Shown: in pieces, positions 10,504-17,947 of the stretch | Position numbering within the stretch: the stretch's first letter is position 1 | Layout of the letters: every line of letters starts with the position of its first letter | Source of the DNA: Spirosoma aerolatum | GTDB lineage: Bacteria > Bacteroidota > Bacteroidia > Cytophagales > Spirosomataceae | Assembly (NCBI RefSeq): GCF_002056795.1 | Contig: NZ_CP020104.1 | Coordinates: forward strand, 2,801,001 to 2,865,000 | Length of the DNA stretch: 64,000 nt | Direction: 5' to 3' | Program-made: the position numbers and the translations under genes | Notes under the pieces: model-generated | What the model was told of the DNA's origin: nothing | What the model saw: the letters and a program-made list of their open reading frames with translations, nothing else | Database searches by the model: none

Positions 10504-12822
10504 TTAAGCAGATAAACTGTCTTTCAAATAATCACGCATTCGCTTCATATCGAACTGACGGGCCATTCCCCGGATGATCTGAATAAAATCGTCCCACTCC
10601 TTCGTTGTCGTTGCCATCATATCCAGTCGGCTGAGTACGCCCTGAATATCGCCCGTTAAGGAGGTAGCATACAGGTCTTCGAGCAAATGAATGGGAGGCA
10701 GTTGGGCCATTGTTGCCCGGTGGTTGCTCTGGGGTTTTGCCGAATGGGTTTTAGTCTCGGTAGCCGCGAAATAGGTCCAGTTTAGTTGTAAATGGAACTG
10801 AATCACACTCAGCAACTCGTCCATATTGACGGGTTTAGGCAGAAAATCGTTGCAACCCGCATCGAGACTTACCTGCTGACTGTTGAGCAAACTGGCTGAC
10901 AGGGCAACGATTTTAACGCTCGAAAAGGCTGCGTCGCGCCGAAACTGCCGAACAGCCTCAAACCCATCCATACGTGGCATCACCAGGTCCATAAGCACCA
11001 GATCGGGCAGGTTTTCGTGGGCACGCTTCAGCGCAACAGCTCCATTCTCGGCTTCCAGAGTTCGAAAGCCCAACGGTTCCAGCAGGTTGGTCAGTAACGA
11101 CCGGTTCTCCCAATGGTCATCCACAATCAGCACCGTTCGCCGACGGCCTTCGTAGCCATTGATCTGCTGAGGTTCCCGGCGGTCTAAGCCCAATGGACGG
11201 GATACGACAATAGGCGACAACTGGACGGTTACCCGAAATGAACTGCCTTCGCCGGGGGTACTCACCACCCGAAGTGTTCCCTGCATGAGGGTAATAAGCT
11301 TTTCGGTGATGGTCAGTCCTAAACCGGTTCCTTCGATAAACCGACTTTCGTCCCGGACTTGCTGAAAAGGCAAAAAGATCAGGTCTAGTTTGTCGGGCGG
11401 GATGCCAACACCGGTATCATCGACCTGAAACGTTAGCTGATCGTTGGGCTGCGGAATCACTTTCAGCGAAACGCCCCCCCGATCGGTAAATTTGACGGCA
11501 TTGCCAAGGAGGTTAATGAGCACCTGTCGAAGTTTTCGCTCGTCGCCGATAACCATTTCGGGAAGGGAGGCTGGAGCCTGAAAGTAAAACGACAGATTCT
11601 TCTGCTCAGCCTTAACCCGAATAAGGCTGACAATGTTGGTCAGGAGTTCGTTCAGATTGAACGGTTTGTGGTCGACTTCCAGTTTCTGGGCTTCTATTTT
11701 CGAGAGGTCCAGCACATCGTTGATCAGTACCAGTAGGTTTTCGGCACAGTTATGAATAATGTTGATGCCCTGCTGCTGATGGTCGGTTAGAGATAGGTCG
11801 CGCTGAAATAGTTGTGTATAGCCCAGAATGCCATTGAGGGGTGTACGGAGTTCGTGGCTCATGTTGGCCAGAAACTCACTTTTGGCCCGGTTGGCCATTT
11901 CAGCGGCATCTCTGGCTTTCAGAAACTCCCGGGTTCGCTCAATCACGGTGGCTTCGAGTTGCTCCTGGGTGTGGCGAAGCTTCTCTTCTGCCACTTTTCG
12001 CTCGATTTCGGCCCCCGACCGCGACGCAAAAATACGCAGTACACTCAGATACTTCTGCTGGTTTAGCAGGGGCCGATGGTCGCAGACAGCAATATGCCCA
12101 ATAACCTGCTGCGCCCGGTCGTAAATGGGTACGCCAACGTAGGATTCAATACCCGAGTCCTTGACAAAATTAAGCTCAACATCGTAGGGATAGTAAAAAT
12201 CCCGGCCCTGCATCACAATGCTACAGGGGGTACCAGCCAGATCGTATTCAATGTTTTCGAGCAATTGACTGTGTTCAACGTAGGCCAGGGTTCGCACACG
12301 CGTTTTTTCGACGTTGGCACATTCCGTAACGAGCGCAAACCGCACGTCTAACGTAGCCGTGATGTGTTGCACCAGGCTTTGGAAAAAATCCATACCCGTT
12401 ACCCCCGCTGTTCCTTCCGAAATCAGCCGTAGCGTTTCATCCAGTTGACTACGCTCAGTCACATCGCGCAGAAAACAGCATAGGTACTGCTCGTCTTCGA
12501 AATAAATGAAATTGATGCCGACTTCAGCGTGCAGGAGGCTACCGTCTTTTCGGCGCATCCGGATCTCGAACGTCTGGGTCTGTACGTTTTCCAGCGATTG
12601 CCACAGTGCAGCAAATTTGTCGGCATCATAGTCGATGCTGAAATCAGGGAAGGCAAGTCCCCTTAATTCATCAATCGAATAGTGTAACAGTAACCCGGCG
12701 GCTTTATTAGCCCGGTATACTTGTCCATGTTGGTCGATGAGAATAATAGCTTCAAGAGCCTCCTCGACTGTAAAGTGCGAGAGGTGTAAGGCTTTCTCGT
12801 CCGTGTTCATACGGTCTGCCAT
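10504..12822 (-). CDS. PAS-GAF hybrid histidine kinase with receiver domain
   Basis: A 772-residue cytoplasmic protein with no membrane span. In order: PAS (about 15-125, ending [12 protein letters not shown]), GAF (about 130-275), a coiled coil, HisKA with acceptor H323 ([13 protein letters not shown]), HATPase with N-box around N441 ([10 protein letters not shown]), G1 DDTGVGIP and G2 GTGLGLTI, then a receiver domain (563-685) with acceptor D612 (LVLMD, then LVMPRMDG). The last 65 residues (from [21 protein letters not shown]) are a small helical tail also present in the next gene. It lies 41 bases upstream of the ATPase-less sensor in the same operon and may supply ATPase activity for it, which is inference. 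Met1 at 12822 and Met5 at 12810 are both possible starts. Confidence 0.92.
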   Translation of the reverse strand: MADRMNTDEKALHLSHFTVEEALEAIILIDQHGQVYRANKAAGLLLHYSIDELRGLAFPDFSIDYDADKFAALWQSLENVQTQTFEIRMRRKDGSLLHAEVGINFIYFEDEQYLCCFLRDVTERSQLDETLRLISEGTAGVTGMDFFQSLVQHITATLDVRFALVTECANVEKTRVRTLAYVEHSQLLENIEYDLAGTPCSIVMQGRDFYYPYDVELNFVKDSGIESYVGVPIYDRAQQVIGHIAVCDHRPLLNQQKYLSVLRIFASRSGAEIERKVAEEKLRHTQEQLEATVIERTREFLKARDAAEMANRAKSEFLANMSHELRTPLNGILGYTQLFQRDLSLTDHQQQGINIIHNCAENLLVLINDVLDLSKIEAQKLEVDHKPFNLNELLTNIVSLIRVKAEQKNLSFYFQAPASLPEMVIGDERKLRQVLINLLGNAVKFTDRGGVSLKVIPQPNDQLTFQVDDTGVGIPPDKLDLIFLPFQQVRDESRFIEGTGLGLTITEKLITLMQGTLRVVSTPGEGSSFRVTVQLSPIVVSRPLGLDRREPQQINGYEGRRRTVLIVDDHWENRSLLTNLLEPLGFRTLEAENGAVALKRAHENLPDLVLMDLVMPRMDGFEAVRQFRRDAAFSSVKIVALSASLLNSQQVSLDAGCNDFLPKPVNMDELLSVIQFHLQLNWTYFAATETKTHSAKPQSNHRATMAQLPPIHLLEDLYATSLTGDIQGVLSRLDMMATTTKEWDDFIQIIRGMARQFDMKRMRDYLKDSLSA

Positions 12823-12933
12823 GACCGAATACGTTTTTTTAGTAATGTAAACAGCGTAGTCGCTCTGAGAATACGCTCAATTTTCGTTCCGCTTGTAGCT
12901 GTTGGCCCAGTAAGTGGCTTAGTTGCGTAAGAT

Positions 12934-12957
12934 GCGTATTTCCCTATGAAAATACGC
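12934..12957. promoter_or_regulatory. inverted repeat, possible operator
   Basis: GCGTATTT (12934-12941) and AAATACGC (12950-12957) form a perfect 8-base inverted repeat around 8 bases. It lies about 112-135 bases upstream of the kinase start at 12822. A related half-site (GAATACGC) occurs near 12870. A regulator-binding role is inference from position and symmetry. Confidence 0.35.
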
Positions 12958-12987
12958 CAGAAATCCAACCTGTCAAGTTCTGATTCG

Positions 12988-13024
12988 TTCACGAAATATC
13001 AGAATAATCATGATATATCGTGAA
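12988..13024. promoter_or_regulatory. inverted repeat, candidate TetR-family operator
   Basis: TTCACGAAATATCA (12988-13001) and TGATATATCGTGAA (13011-13024) are inverted repeats with 13 of 14 matching positions around a 9-base centre. The site lies between the kinase operon and a divergent TetR-type gene, the usual place for an autoregulatory operator of that family. The 10-base half-site ACGAAATATC occurs again at 33691-33700. Binding by the neighbouring TetR protein is inference. Confidence 0.45.
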
Positions 13025-13107
13025 TTTTCAACTGAACTCAGCATTTTTTAGTGAATCTTAATAGACTTTGCGAGTAGGTAAACTGAACAGCAAATTTGTG
13101 GAGTCTG

Positions 13108-13137
13108 TTGCTTCTGAGCGATAGTGCTATACATTTG
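13108..13137 (+). promoter_or_regulatory. Bacteroidota-type promoter for the TetR gene
   Basis: A TTG at 13108-13110 is followed after 19 bases by TACATTTG at 13130-13137, which matches the Bacteroidota -7 consensus TAnnTTTG with the usual -33 spacing. The gene start is about 48 bases downstream. This is the best-matching promoter I found in the window. Confidence 0.55.
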
Positions 13138-13184
13138 AAGCAGATGATATGATGTGTGGCCAGAGGTAATGTTGACAAAGCAGA

Positions 13185-13718
13185 ATGACGGAAACGAAAG
13201 AAATCTGGATAAAGACCGGGTATGAAATTTTTGCCATTTCGGGCGACAATGCGCTTAAAGTTGAGACATTGGCGAAGCGATTGGGTATAAGCAAATCATC
13301 ATTCTACCACCACTTTGCAGAGATGGACATCTTTGTTGGTCATTTGCTGGATTACCACTTAACGCAATCAGGAGTGATTGCTGGAAAGGAGAATAATGCC
13401 ACTAAAATTGATCCTGAATTGATCGCTATTTTAGTGGAACACAAAATCGACCTGCTCTTTAATCGACAGCTTCGCATTAAACAGGATATCGACTTGTATC
13501 AGAAAACGCTGGCAAAGTCCAATCAGATTATTGGTCGCGGGTTTGTAGCGCTTTGGGCGAAAGACTTGAATCTAACGCTTAGTCATAAACAACTAGAAGG
13601 GCTTTTCGAGCTGGCTTTAGAAAATTTCTTTCTTCAGATTAACCACGACAAGTTGAATGTCGAATGGCTTACAGCGTATTTTATCAACTTGAAAAAAATA
13701 GCCCAACGCTTCGAATAG
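13185..13718 (+). CDS. TetR/AcrR family transcriptional regulator
   Basis: A 177-residue DNA-binding protein. The N-terminal 50 residues have the TetR helix-turn-helix: a first helix IWIKTGYEIFAISG, then VETLAKRLGISKSSFYHHFAEMDIFV, in which SKSSFYHHF is the recognition helix. The rest is an all-helical ligand and dimer domain of a size normal for the family. Members are mostly repressors released by a small ligand. The inverted repeat at 12988-13024 upstream is a likely target, which would make it autoregulatory. The ligand cannot be told. The two small membrane-protein genes that follow on the same strand may be part of its regulon. Confidence 0.88.
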   Translation: MTETKEIWIKTGYEIFAISGDNALKVETLAKRLGISKSSFYHHFAEMDIFVGHLLDYHLTQSGVIAGKENNATKIDPELIAILVEHKIDLLFNRQLRIKQDIDLYQKTLAKSNQIIGRGFVALWAKDLNLTLSHKQLEGLFELALENFFLQINHDKLNVEWLTAYFINLKKIAQRFE

Positions 13719-13782
13719 GCATTGTACGGTAGCGTCTAAAATGTAAGAGGTCGTGTGATTACGTTTGCGAAAAGCTTCAGTA

Positions 13783-14202
13783 ATGACACACAAATCCCAC
13801 AAATTCTACCTGAAAATCACTGCTATCGTCATCGGCTCTTTTGGGCCCATCTTTTTCTTCGGGACAATGCTCCCCACGTCCGAACCGGCCAGATGGACGC
13901 TGGATCTGTTGAGTGTACCACTCGATGGGGTGCAGAACTACGAAGCGCCCACCACCCGGTTTTTATCGGCTTTAACCGGAGGCTTCCTGTTTGGGTGGGG
14001 CGTTTGCGTTTGGTTTCTGCAAAAATGGGTTTACGACAAAGCGTCCGAAGAAGTAAGGAAAGCTGTATTGGCCGGAATTTTAGCCTGGTTCTTTTTAGAT
14101 AGTGCCGGTAGCCTTGCTTCCGGCAATCCGTCCAATGCGTTTATCAACATCCTTATACTACTTATCGCCGTGGGGCCGCTCTGGAAACCGGCAACACCTT
14201 AA
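13783..14202 (+). CDS. small integral membrane protein, unknown
   Basis: A 139-residue protein with about four membrane spans (ITAIVIGSFGPIFFFGTML, FLSALTGGFLFGWGVCVWFL, AVLAGILAWFFLDSAGSL and ILILLIAVGPLW). The ATG at 13783 is preferred over a TTG six codons earlier. I do not recognise a named family; there are no charged motifs in the spans that suggest a transporter with a known substrate. It starts 64 bases after the TetR gene and is followed 13 bases later by another small membrane protein, so the three may be one transcript under the TetR protein. Confidence 0.7.
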   Translation: MTHKSHKFYLKITAIVIGSFGPIFFFGTMLPTSEPARWTLDLLSVPLDGVQNYEAPTTRFLSALTGGFLFGWGVCVWFLQKWVYDKASEEVRKAVLAGILAWFFLDSAGSLASGNPSNAFINILILLIAVGPLWKPATP

Positions 14203-14215
14203 TTCAAAACTGACG

Positions 14216-14557
14216 ATGGGAAATACCAATTTTCTGAAAGGCTTACTTATAGCCCAAGCTACACTACTACTAATTTACACAGCTTTAGCCTTCAGAAATG
14301 ATGGTGCTGATCTAGTAGGGATTTTTTTATCCAACATTCAGGCTGTCAACTGGAACGGGCAGTTTAATCTTGATTTCAGTTGCTATCTACTATTATCGGG
14401 GTTATGGATCATGTGGCGAAACAAATTCTCCGCCGGTTCCATTGTCGTCGGCCTGGTGGCTACAATACTGGGTATTATTGTTTTTGCACCTTATCTCTTG
14501 TATCAAGTCGCCAAAGAAAAAGGAAACCTCAAAAACGTATTGCTGGGAGCACGATAA
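14216..14557 (+). CDS. small integral membrane protein, unknown
   Basis: A 113-residue protein with three predicted membrane spans (LKGLLIAQATLLLIYTALAF, FSCYLLLSGLWIMW and GSIVVGLVATILGIIVFAPYLLY) and a basic cytoplasmic tail. The ATG at 14216 lies just after the stop of the upstream gene; a longer reading from 14102 would overlap that gene and adds an unconvincing tail. No family is recognised. Its place directly after another small membrane protein and a TetR gene suggests a three-gene unit, but the job is unknown. Confidence 0.7.
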   Translation: MGNTNFLKGLLIAQATLLLIYTALAFRNDGADLVGIFLSNIQAVNWNGQFNLDFSCYLLLSGLWIMWRNKFSAGSIVVGLVATILGIIVFAPYLLYQVAKEKGNLKNVLLGAR

Positions 14558-14872
14558 ACCAGGGTAATCACGGTTTGATCGCGTACACGTTAGCCTTTTT
14601 TGTGCTGTTAAACCACCCCTATACAGACGTATACCATAGCTTGGCCAGACTTAATTTCATCTCCCGATATGCCCAAAGTCTCCCGACATATCAGGAATTA
14701 AATTACCATCGGCATTGTCTCCGGTTATCAAAAAAGTGGCTTTTTGAGGCATAAATGGCATTTTGAGCCTTTCTGGTCAACTGGTATGGTGTTGGCATTC
14801 TTAAATCCGATGGGCTGCTAAAGGCAGTACACCGAACCATCGGAAAACAAAACGAATGGCCCAATACCAGTC
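14558..14872. other. intergenic region, nothing recognised
   Basis: This 315-base stretch separates the small membrane proteins from the GMC oxidoreductase gene. Short open stretches exist in two frames but none has a start, length or motif that supports a gene, and no strong terminator or promoter was seen. Confidence 0.5.
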
Positions 14873-16429
14873 ATGACGACACATACCTACGACATTATTA
14901 TCATCGGAACCGGCTCCGGTGGTGGAACAATTGCCCAGCATTTAGCCCCAACCGGGAAAAAAATTCTGATTCTGGAACGGGGTGATTTTATCCCCAAAGA
15001 GAAAGAGAACTGGGACGTTATGCAAGTAGTGGTCAATGGCCGCTACCGCACCGACGAGGTTTGGTACGATAAAGACAACCAGCCGTTTAAGCCGTTTACG
15101 CACTATGTAGTGGGTGGCAACAGCAAAATGTACGGAGCCGCCTGTTTTCGGCTGCGCGAATCCGACTTTCAACAGACACAGCACGAAACGGGTATCTCGC
15201 CAGCCTGGCCGCTGACATACGCCGATTTTGCGCCTTATTACGATCAGGCCGAACGGCTTTATAGCGTGCATGGCATCCGAAGTGTCGATCCTACTGAGCC
15301 CCCAACCAGCCAGCCGTATCCGTATGCCCCCATTACGCCCGAACCCTTTGCCAAAGAACTCTACGAAAACGTCCAGAAAACGGGATTGAAACCGTTTCCG
15401 ATTCCGATGGCGGTGCGGCTGGGGCAGGATAAACCTGAACGCCCTGACGCGCCCACGGTGCTGGGCAATTTCGATGGCTTCCCCGACCCGTCTGAAGCCA
15501 AAGCCGATGCGCATGTAACGGGTGTCCGGGTGGCTTTACAATACCCAAATGTAACGCTGCTGACCAACACCGTAGCTACCCGACTGATTACGGATGATAC
15601 AGGCAAGGGCATTACGGCTGTGCAGGTGCTGCGAAACGGCCAAATAGAAACGTTTGAAGCCTGTCTGGTGATTTTGGCGGCAGGAGCTATCAACTCAGCA
15701 GCTTTGCTACTACGCTCGGCCAACGGGCAGCACCCCAACGGATTAGCGAATAGCAACGACCTAGTCGGGCGAAATTATATGGCCCATATCAACGGCTGCC
15801 TGATTGCCTACACGCCTGACAAGCTGAATACAGCTGCGTTTCAGAAATATTTCTGCATCGGCGACTATTACGAAGCCACGCCCGAAAACCCGTATCCATT
15901 GGGTGAAATTCAGTTGATGGGCAAAAACGACCCGCCCACGGTGGCTGAACTGGCTGCTGATTTTCTGCCCGACAAAGACGCGGCCTGGCTATCGACTCAC
16001 AGCATCGACTTTTGGCTGACCGCCGAAGACTTGCCCGACCCTGAAAACCGGGTAACACTCACGCACGATGGGGCTATCCAACTCATCTATCACCGCGAAC
16101 AGAATAACGTGGCCGCTTTTGAAGCCCTGAAACAAAAACTCAAAGATCTGTTTGTGAAACTGGGCGATATAGACCCCGCTCTCAAAACCGTATACTGGGC
16201 AGGCTACGATCTGGGAATCAGCGGGGTTTCGCACCAGTGCGGTACGCTCCGGTTTGGTACGGACCCGGCTACGTCGGTGCTTGATGTGAATTGTAAGGCG
16301 CATGAACTCGACAATCTATACGTGGTCGATGGGAGCTTTTTCCCCTCATCGGGGGCTTACAACCCATCGTTGACTACCGTTGCCAATGCCCTGCGCGTCG
16401 GCGATCATTTACTGAAAAATGTGCTATAG
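14873..16429 (+). CDS. GMC family FAD-dependent oxidoreductase
   Basis: A 518-residue flavoprotein. Residues 6-35 form the FAD-binding strand-turn-helix with GTGSGGG at 12-18 and ILERG at the end of the second strand. The segment HYVVGGNSKMYGAACFRLRESDF is the family's signature near the flavin. The catalytic His is H454 in SHQCGTLRFG, and the C-terminal signature is YNPSLTTVANALR. GMC enzymes oxidise alcohols or sugars; the neighbours (glucose dehydrogenase, gluconolactonase remnants, glucosidases) suggest a sugar substrate, which is inference. No signal peptide or Tat motif is seen, so it is probably cytoplasmic. It opens a + block that runs to the aquaporin at 23379, now interrupted by gene remnants at 16496-17120. 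Confidence 0.9.
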   Translation: MTTHTYDIIIIGTGSGGGTIAQHLAPTGKKILILERGDFIPKEKENWDVMQVVVNGRYRTDEVWYDKDNQPFKPFTHYVVGGNSKMYGAACFRLRESDFQQTQHETGISPAWPLTYADFAPYYDQAERLYSVHGIRSVDPTEPPTSQPYPYAPITPEPFAKELYENVQKTGLKPFPIPMAVRLGQDKPERPDAPTVLGNFDGFPDPSEAKADAHVTGVRVALQYPNVTLLTNTVATRLITDDTGKGITAVQVLRNGQIETFEACLVILAAGAINSAALLLRSANGQHPNGLANSNDLVGRNYMAHINGCLIAYTPDKLNTAAFQKYFCIGDYYEATPENPYPLGEIQLMGKNDPPTVAELAADFLPDKDAAWLSTHSIDFWLTAEDLPDPENRVTLTHDGAIQLIYHREQNNVAAFEALKQKLKDLFVKLGDIDPALKTVYWAGYDLGISGVSHQCGTLRFGTDPATSVLDVNCKAHELDNLYVVDGSFFPSSGAYNPSLTTVANALRVGDHLLKNVL

Positions 16430-16495
16430 GCACGTGGTTATTGCCGGTTATTCACTCGCTACGATTTCCAATTCTGCATTCCATAAAGATACTTT

Positions 16496-16733
16496 ATGAA
16501 ACGCCATTTGCTAAAAAACCACTTTGGGTGTGCACTGATTCTGTTCAATTTGTTTTTCTGGACCGGACAGGCGCAGGAAGTTAGGGAAGTGATCCGCCGG
16601 ACGGTAAGTCTGAAACGGGCTACTCCATACCCACCGATTCGCAGAGCAACGACCGCTGGTTTCAGCACTTGGCTATTGGGGTGAGTGACATAGACAAAGC
16701 GTATAGCCTGCTCCGTCAGCAAAAAGTAGCCTG
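16496..16733 (+). pseudogene. remnant of exported VOC (glyoxalase-like) protein
   Basis: The stretch starts as a good gene: ATG at 16496, a signal peptide (KNHFGCALILFNLFFWTGQAQ) and EVREVIRRTVS, as in exported VOC proteins. After about 40 codons the frame fails. In the next frame GYSIPTDSQSNDRWFQHLAI and VSDIDKAYSLLRQQKVA continue a middle part of the same family, then a stop. So there is an internal deletion, a frame change, and loss of the C-terminal half. No functional VOC enzyme can be made. Confidence 0.7.
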
Positions 16734-16750
16734 AAGAATAACCCGTAACC

Positions 16751-16935
16751 ATGAAACCATCACGCACCGTACTGGCCGTATTGCTGGCCATGACCACCGC
16801 TTCGGCTGCTATCAAATACGCCGTCGATAACGGCGCACCCGGCGGTAGCATCGCCATTGTGGATTCGGGCAGACATCTGCTCTACCTCGAACGGATGGGC
16901 AATACCTTTTTTCAGGCCGCTGAACTACTCGCTAC
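16751..16935 (+). pseudogene. remnant of GlcG/HbpS-like (DUF336) protein
   Basis: The frame opens with ATG at 16751 and reads ASAAIKYAVDNGAPGGSIAI then VDSGRHLLYLERMGNTFFQAA, which is the central core of DUF336 heme-binding proteins (usual wording: APGG-IAIVD-GGHLLYLERLD-TFPAA). The N-terminal signal region looks shortened and the sequence jumps at about residue 58 into gluconolactonase-like sequence, so the C-terminal half is gone. It is a fused fragment and not a working gene. Confidence 0.65.
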
Positions 16936-17120
16936 CAACCTCGGCAGCCCTAACGGCATTGCGTTTCGCCTGACGAAAAATACCGCTACGTCTCCAACCG
17001 GGACATTCAGGATATTCATCATACCAAGACGCTATACCTCCCCGCTCACACCGGCTTGTATAAAATCAGAACCGTCAACGGCGGTAAGCTGGTAAAACCA
17101 TTATTTAACTATCCAGTAAC
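16920..17120 (+). pseudogene. remnant of SMP-30/gluconolactonase
   Basis: In the frame of the DUF336 remnant the sequence continues LATNLGSPNGIAF. One base is missing at about 16964-16966: shifting frame there gives SPDEKYRYVSNRD, the strand that carries a calcium ligand in SMP-30/gluconolactonases. Soon after, HHTKTLYLPAHTGLYKI matches the C-terminal end of the family, so the parts between are deleted. It ends against the start of the glucose-dehydrogenase-like gene at 17121. A gluconolactonase beside a glucose dehydrogenase fits a former glucose to gluconate route. Confidence 0.65.
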
Positions 17121-17936
17121 ATGTTTCAAAAACCCAACCAACGATTAGTCGGCCAGACGGCCATCATTACCGGAGCCAGTTCGGGCATCGGGAAAGCAAC
17201 CGCCCTTTCGCTGGCAATGGAAGGTGCTCACGTCGTAATCAACTACATCGGCAACCCGGTCGGAGCCGAAGAAGCCGCCCAACTCATTCGGGACAATGGC
17301 GGTCAGGCCATGCTTGCTCAGGCCGATGTGAGCAAGGAAGATCAGGTACAGAAAATGTTTGCCGATACGATTGCCGCCTTCGGTACGGTCGATATTCTGG
17401 TTGCCAATGCGGGCCTGCAAAAAGATGCCAAGTTTATCGACATGAGCCTGAAAGACTGGCAGTTTGTGCTGGACGTAAACCTGACTGGGCAATTTTTGTG
17501 CGCTCGTGAAGCCACCCGTGAGTTTCTGCGTCGGGGGCCACGGCCGGAGGTGTCGCAGTCGCTCGGCAAGATTATCTGCATGAGTTCGGTGCATGAAATT
17601 ATCCCCTGGGCGGGTCACTCCAATTATGCGGCCTCAAAGGGTGGGGTTATGCTGCTCATGAAGTCTATCGCTCAGGAATTGGGTGGGTATAAGATCCGGG
17701 TCAACAGCGTAGCACCCGGCGCCATTCGTACACCTATCAACCGATCCGCCTGGGAAACGCCACAGGCTCTGTCGAACCTAATGAAGCTGATTCCCTACAA
17801 ACGCATCGGCGAAACCTCCGACATTGGCTCAACAGTGGCCTGGCTCTGCTCCGACGAAGCCGATTACATTCACGGTCATACGATGGTAGTAGATGGCGGC
17901 ATGACACTGTACCCCGGTTTTGAAGATAACGGCTAA
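17121..17936 (+). CDS. SDR oxidoreductase, glucose 1-dehydrogenase-like
   Basis: A 271-residue classical short-chain dehydrogenase. The NAD(P)-binding motif TGASSGIG is at residues 17-24, NAG at about 95, catalytic Ser in ICMSSVHE (near 155), and YAASK gives Y169 and K173. Three features are close to Bacillus-type glucose 1-dehydrogenase: SSVHEIIPW, PGAIRTPIN and the C-terminal GGMTLYPGF. The reaction would be beta-D-glucose to D-glucono-1,5-lactone. It is cytoplasmic and is 12 bases upstream of a glucosidase gene, so glucose released there could be its substrate. An insertion around residues 138-146 (RRGPRPEVSQSLG) is longer than in the Bacillus enzymes. Substrate choice remains inference. 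Confidence 0.85.
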   Translation: MFQKPNQRLVGQTAIITGASSGIGKATALSLAMEGAHVVINYIGNPVGAEEAAQLIRDNGGQAMLAQADVSKEDQVQKMFADTIAAFGTVDILVANAGLQKDAKFIDMSLKDWQFVLDVNLTGQFLCAREATREFLRRGPRPEVSQSLGKIICMSSVHEIIPWAGHSNYAASKGGVMLLMKSIAQELGGYKIRVNSVAPGAIRTPINRSAWETPQALSNLMKLIPYKRIGETSDIGSTVAWLCSDEADYIHGHTMVVDGGMTLYPGFEDNG

Positions 17937-17947
17937 CCAACCTCTCG

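Larger units (their letters stand above)
12823..13184. other. divergent intergenic region between kinase operon and TetR gene
   Basis: This 362-base spacer has no gene that I can support. It is A/T rich and carries two inverted repeats (12934-12957 and 12988-13024) and a good Bacteroidota-type promoter reading towards the TetR gene (13108-13137). It is the likely control region of both the minus kinase operon and the TetR gene. Confidence 0.6.

Noticed and set aside
14558..14872. Possible short gene in front of the GMC oxidoreductase
   Set aside because: No frame has a convincing start, length or motif.
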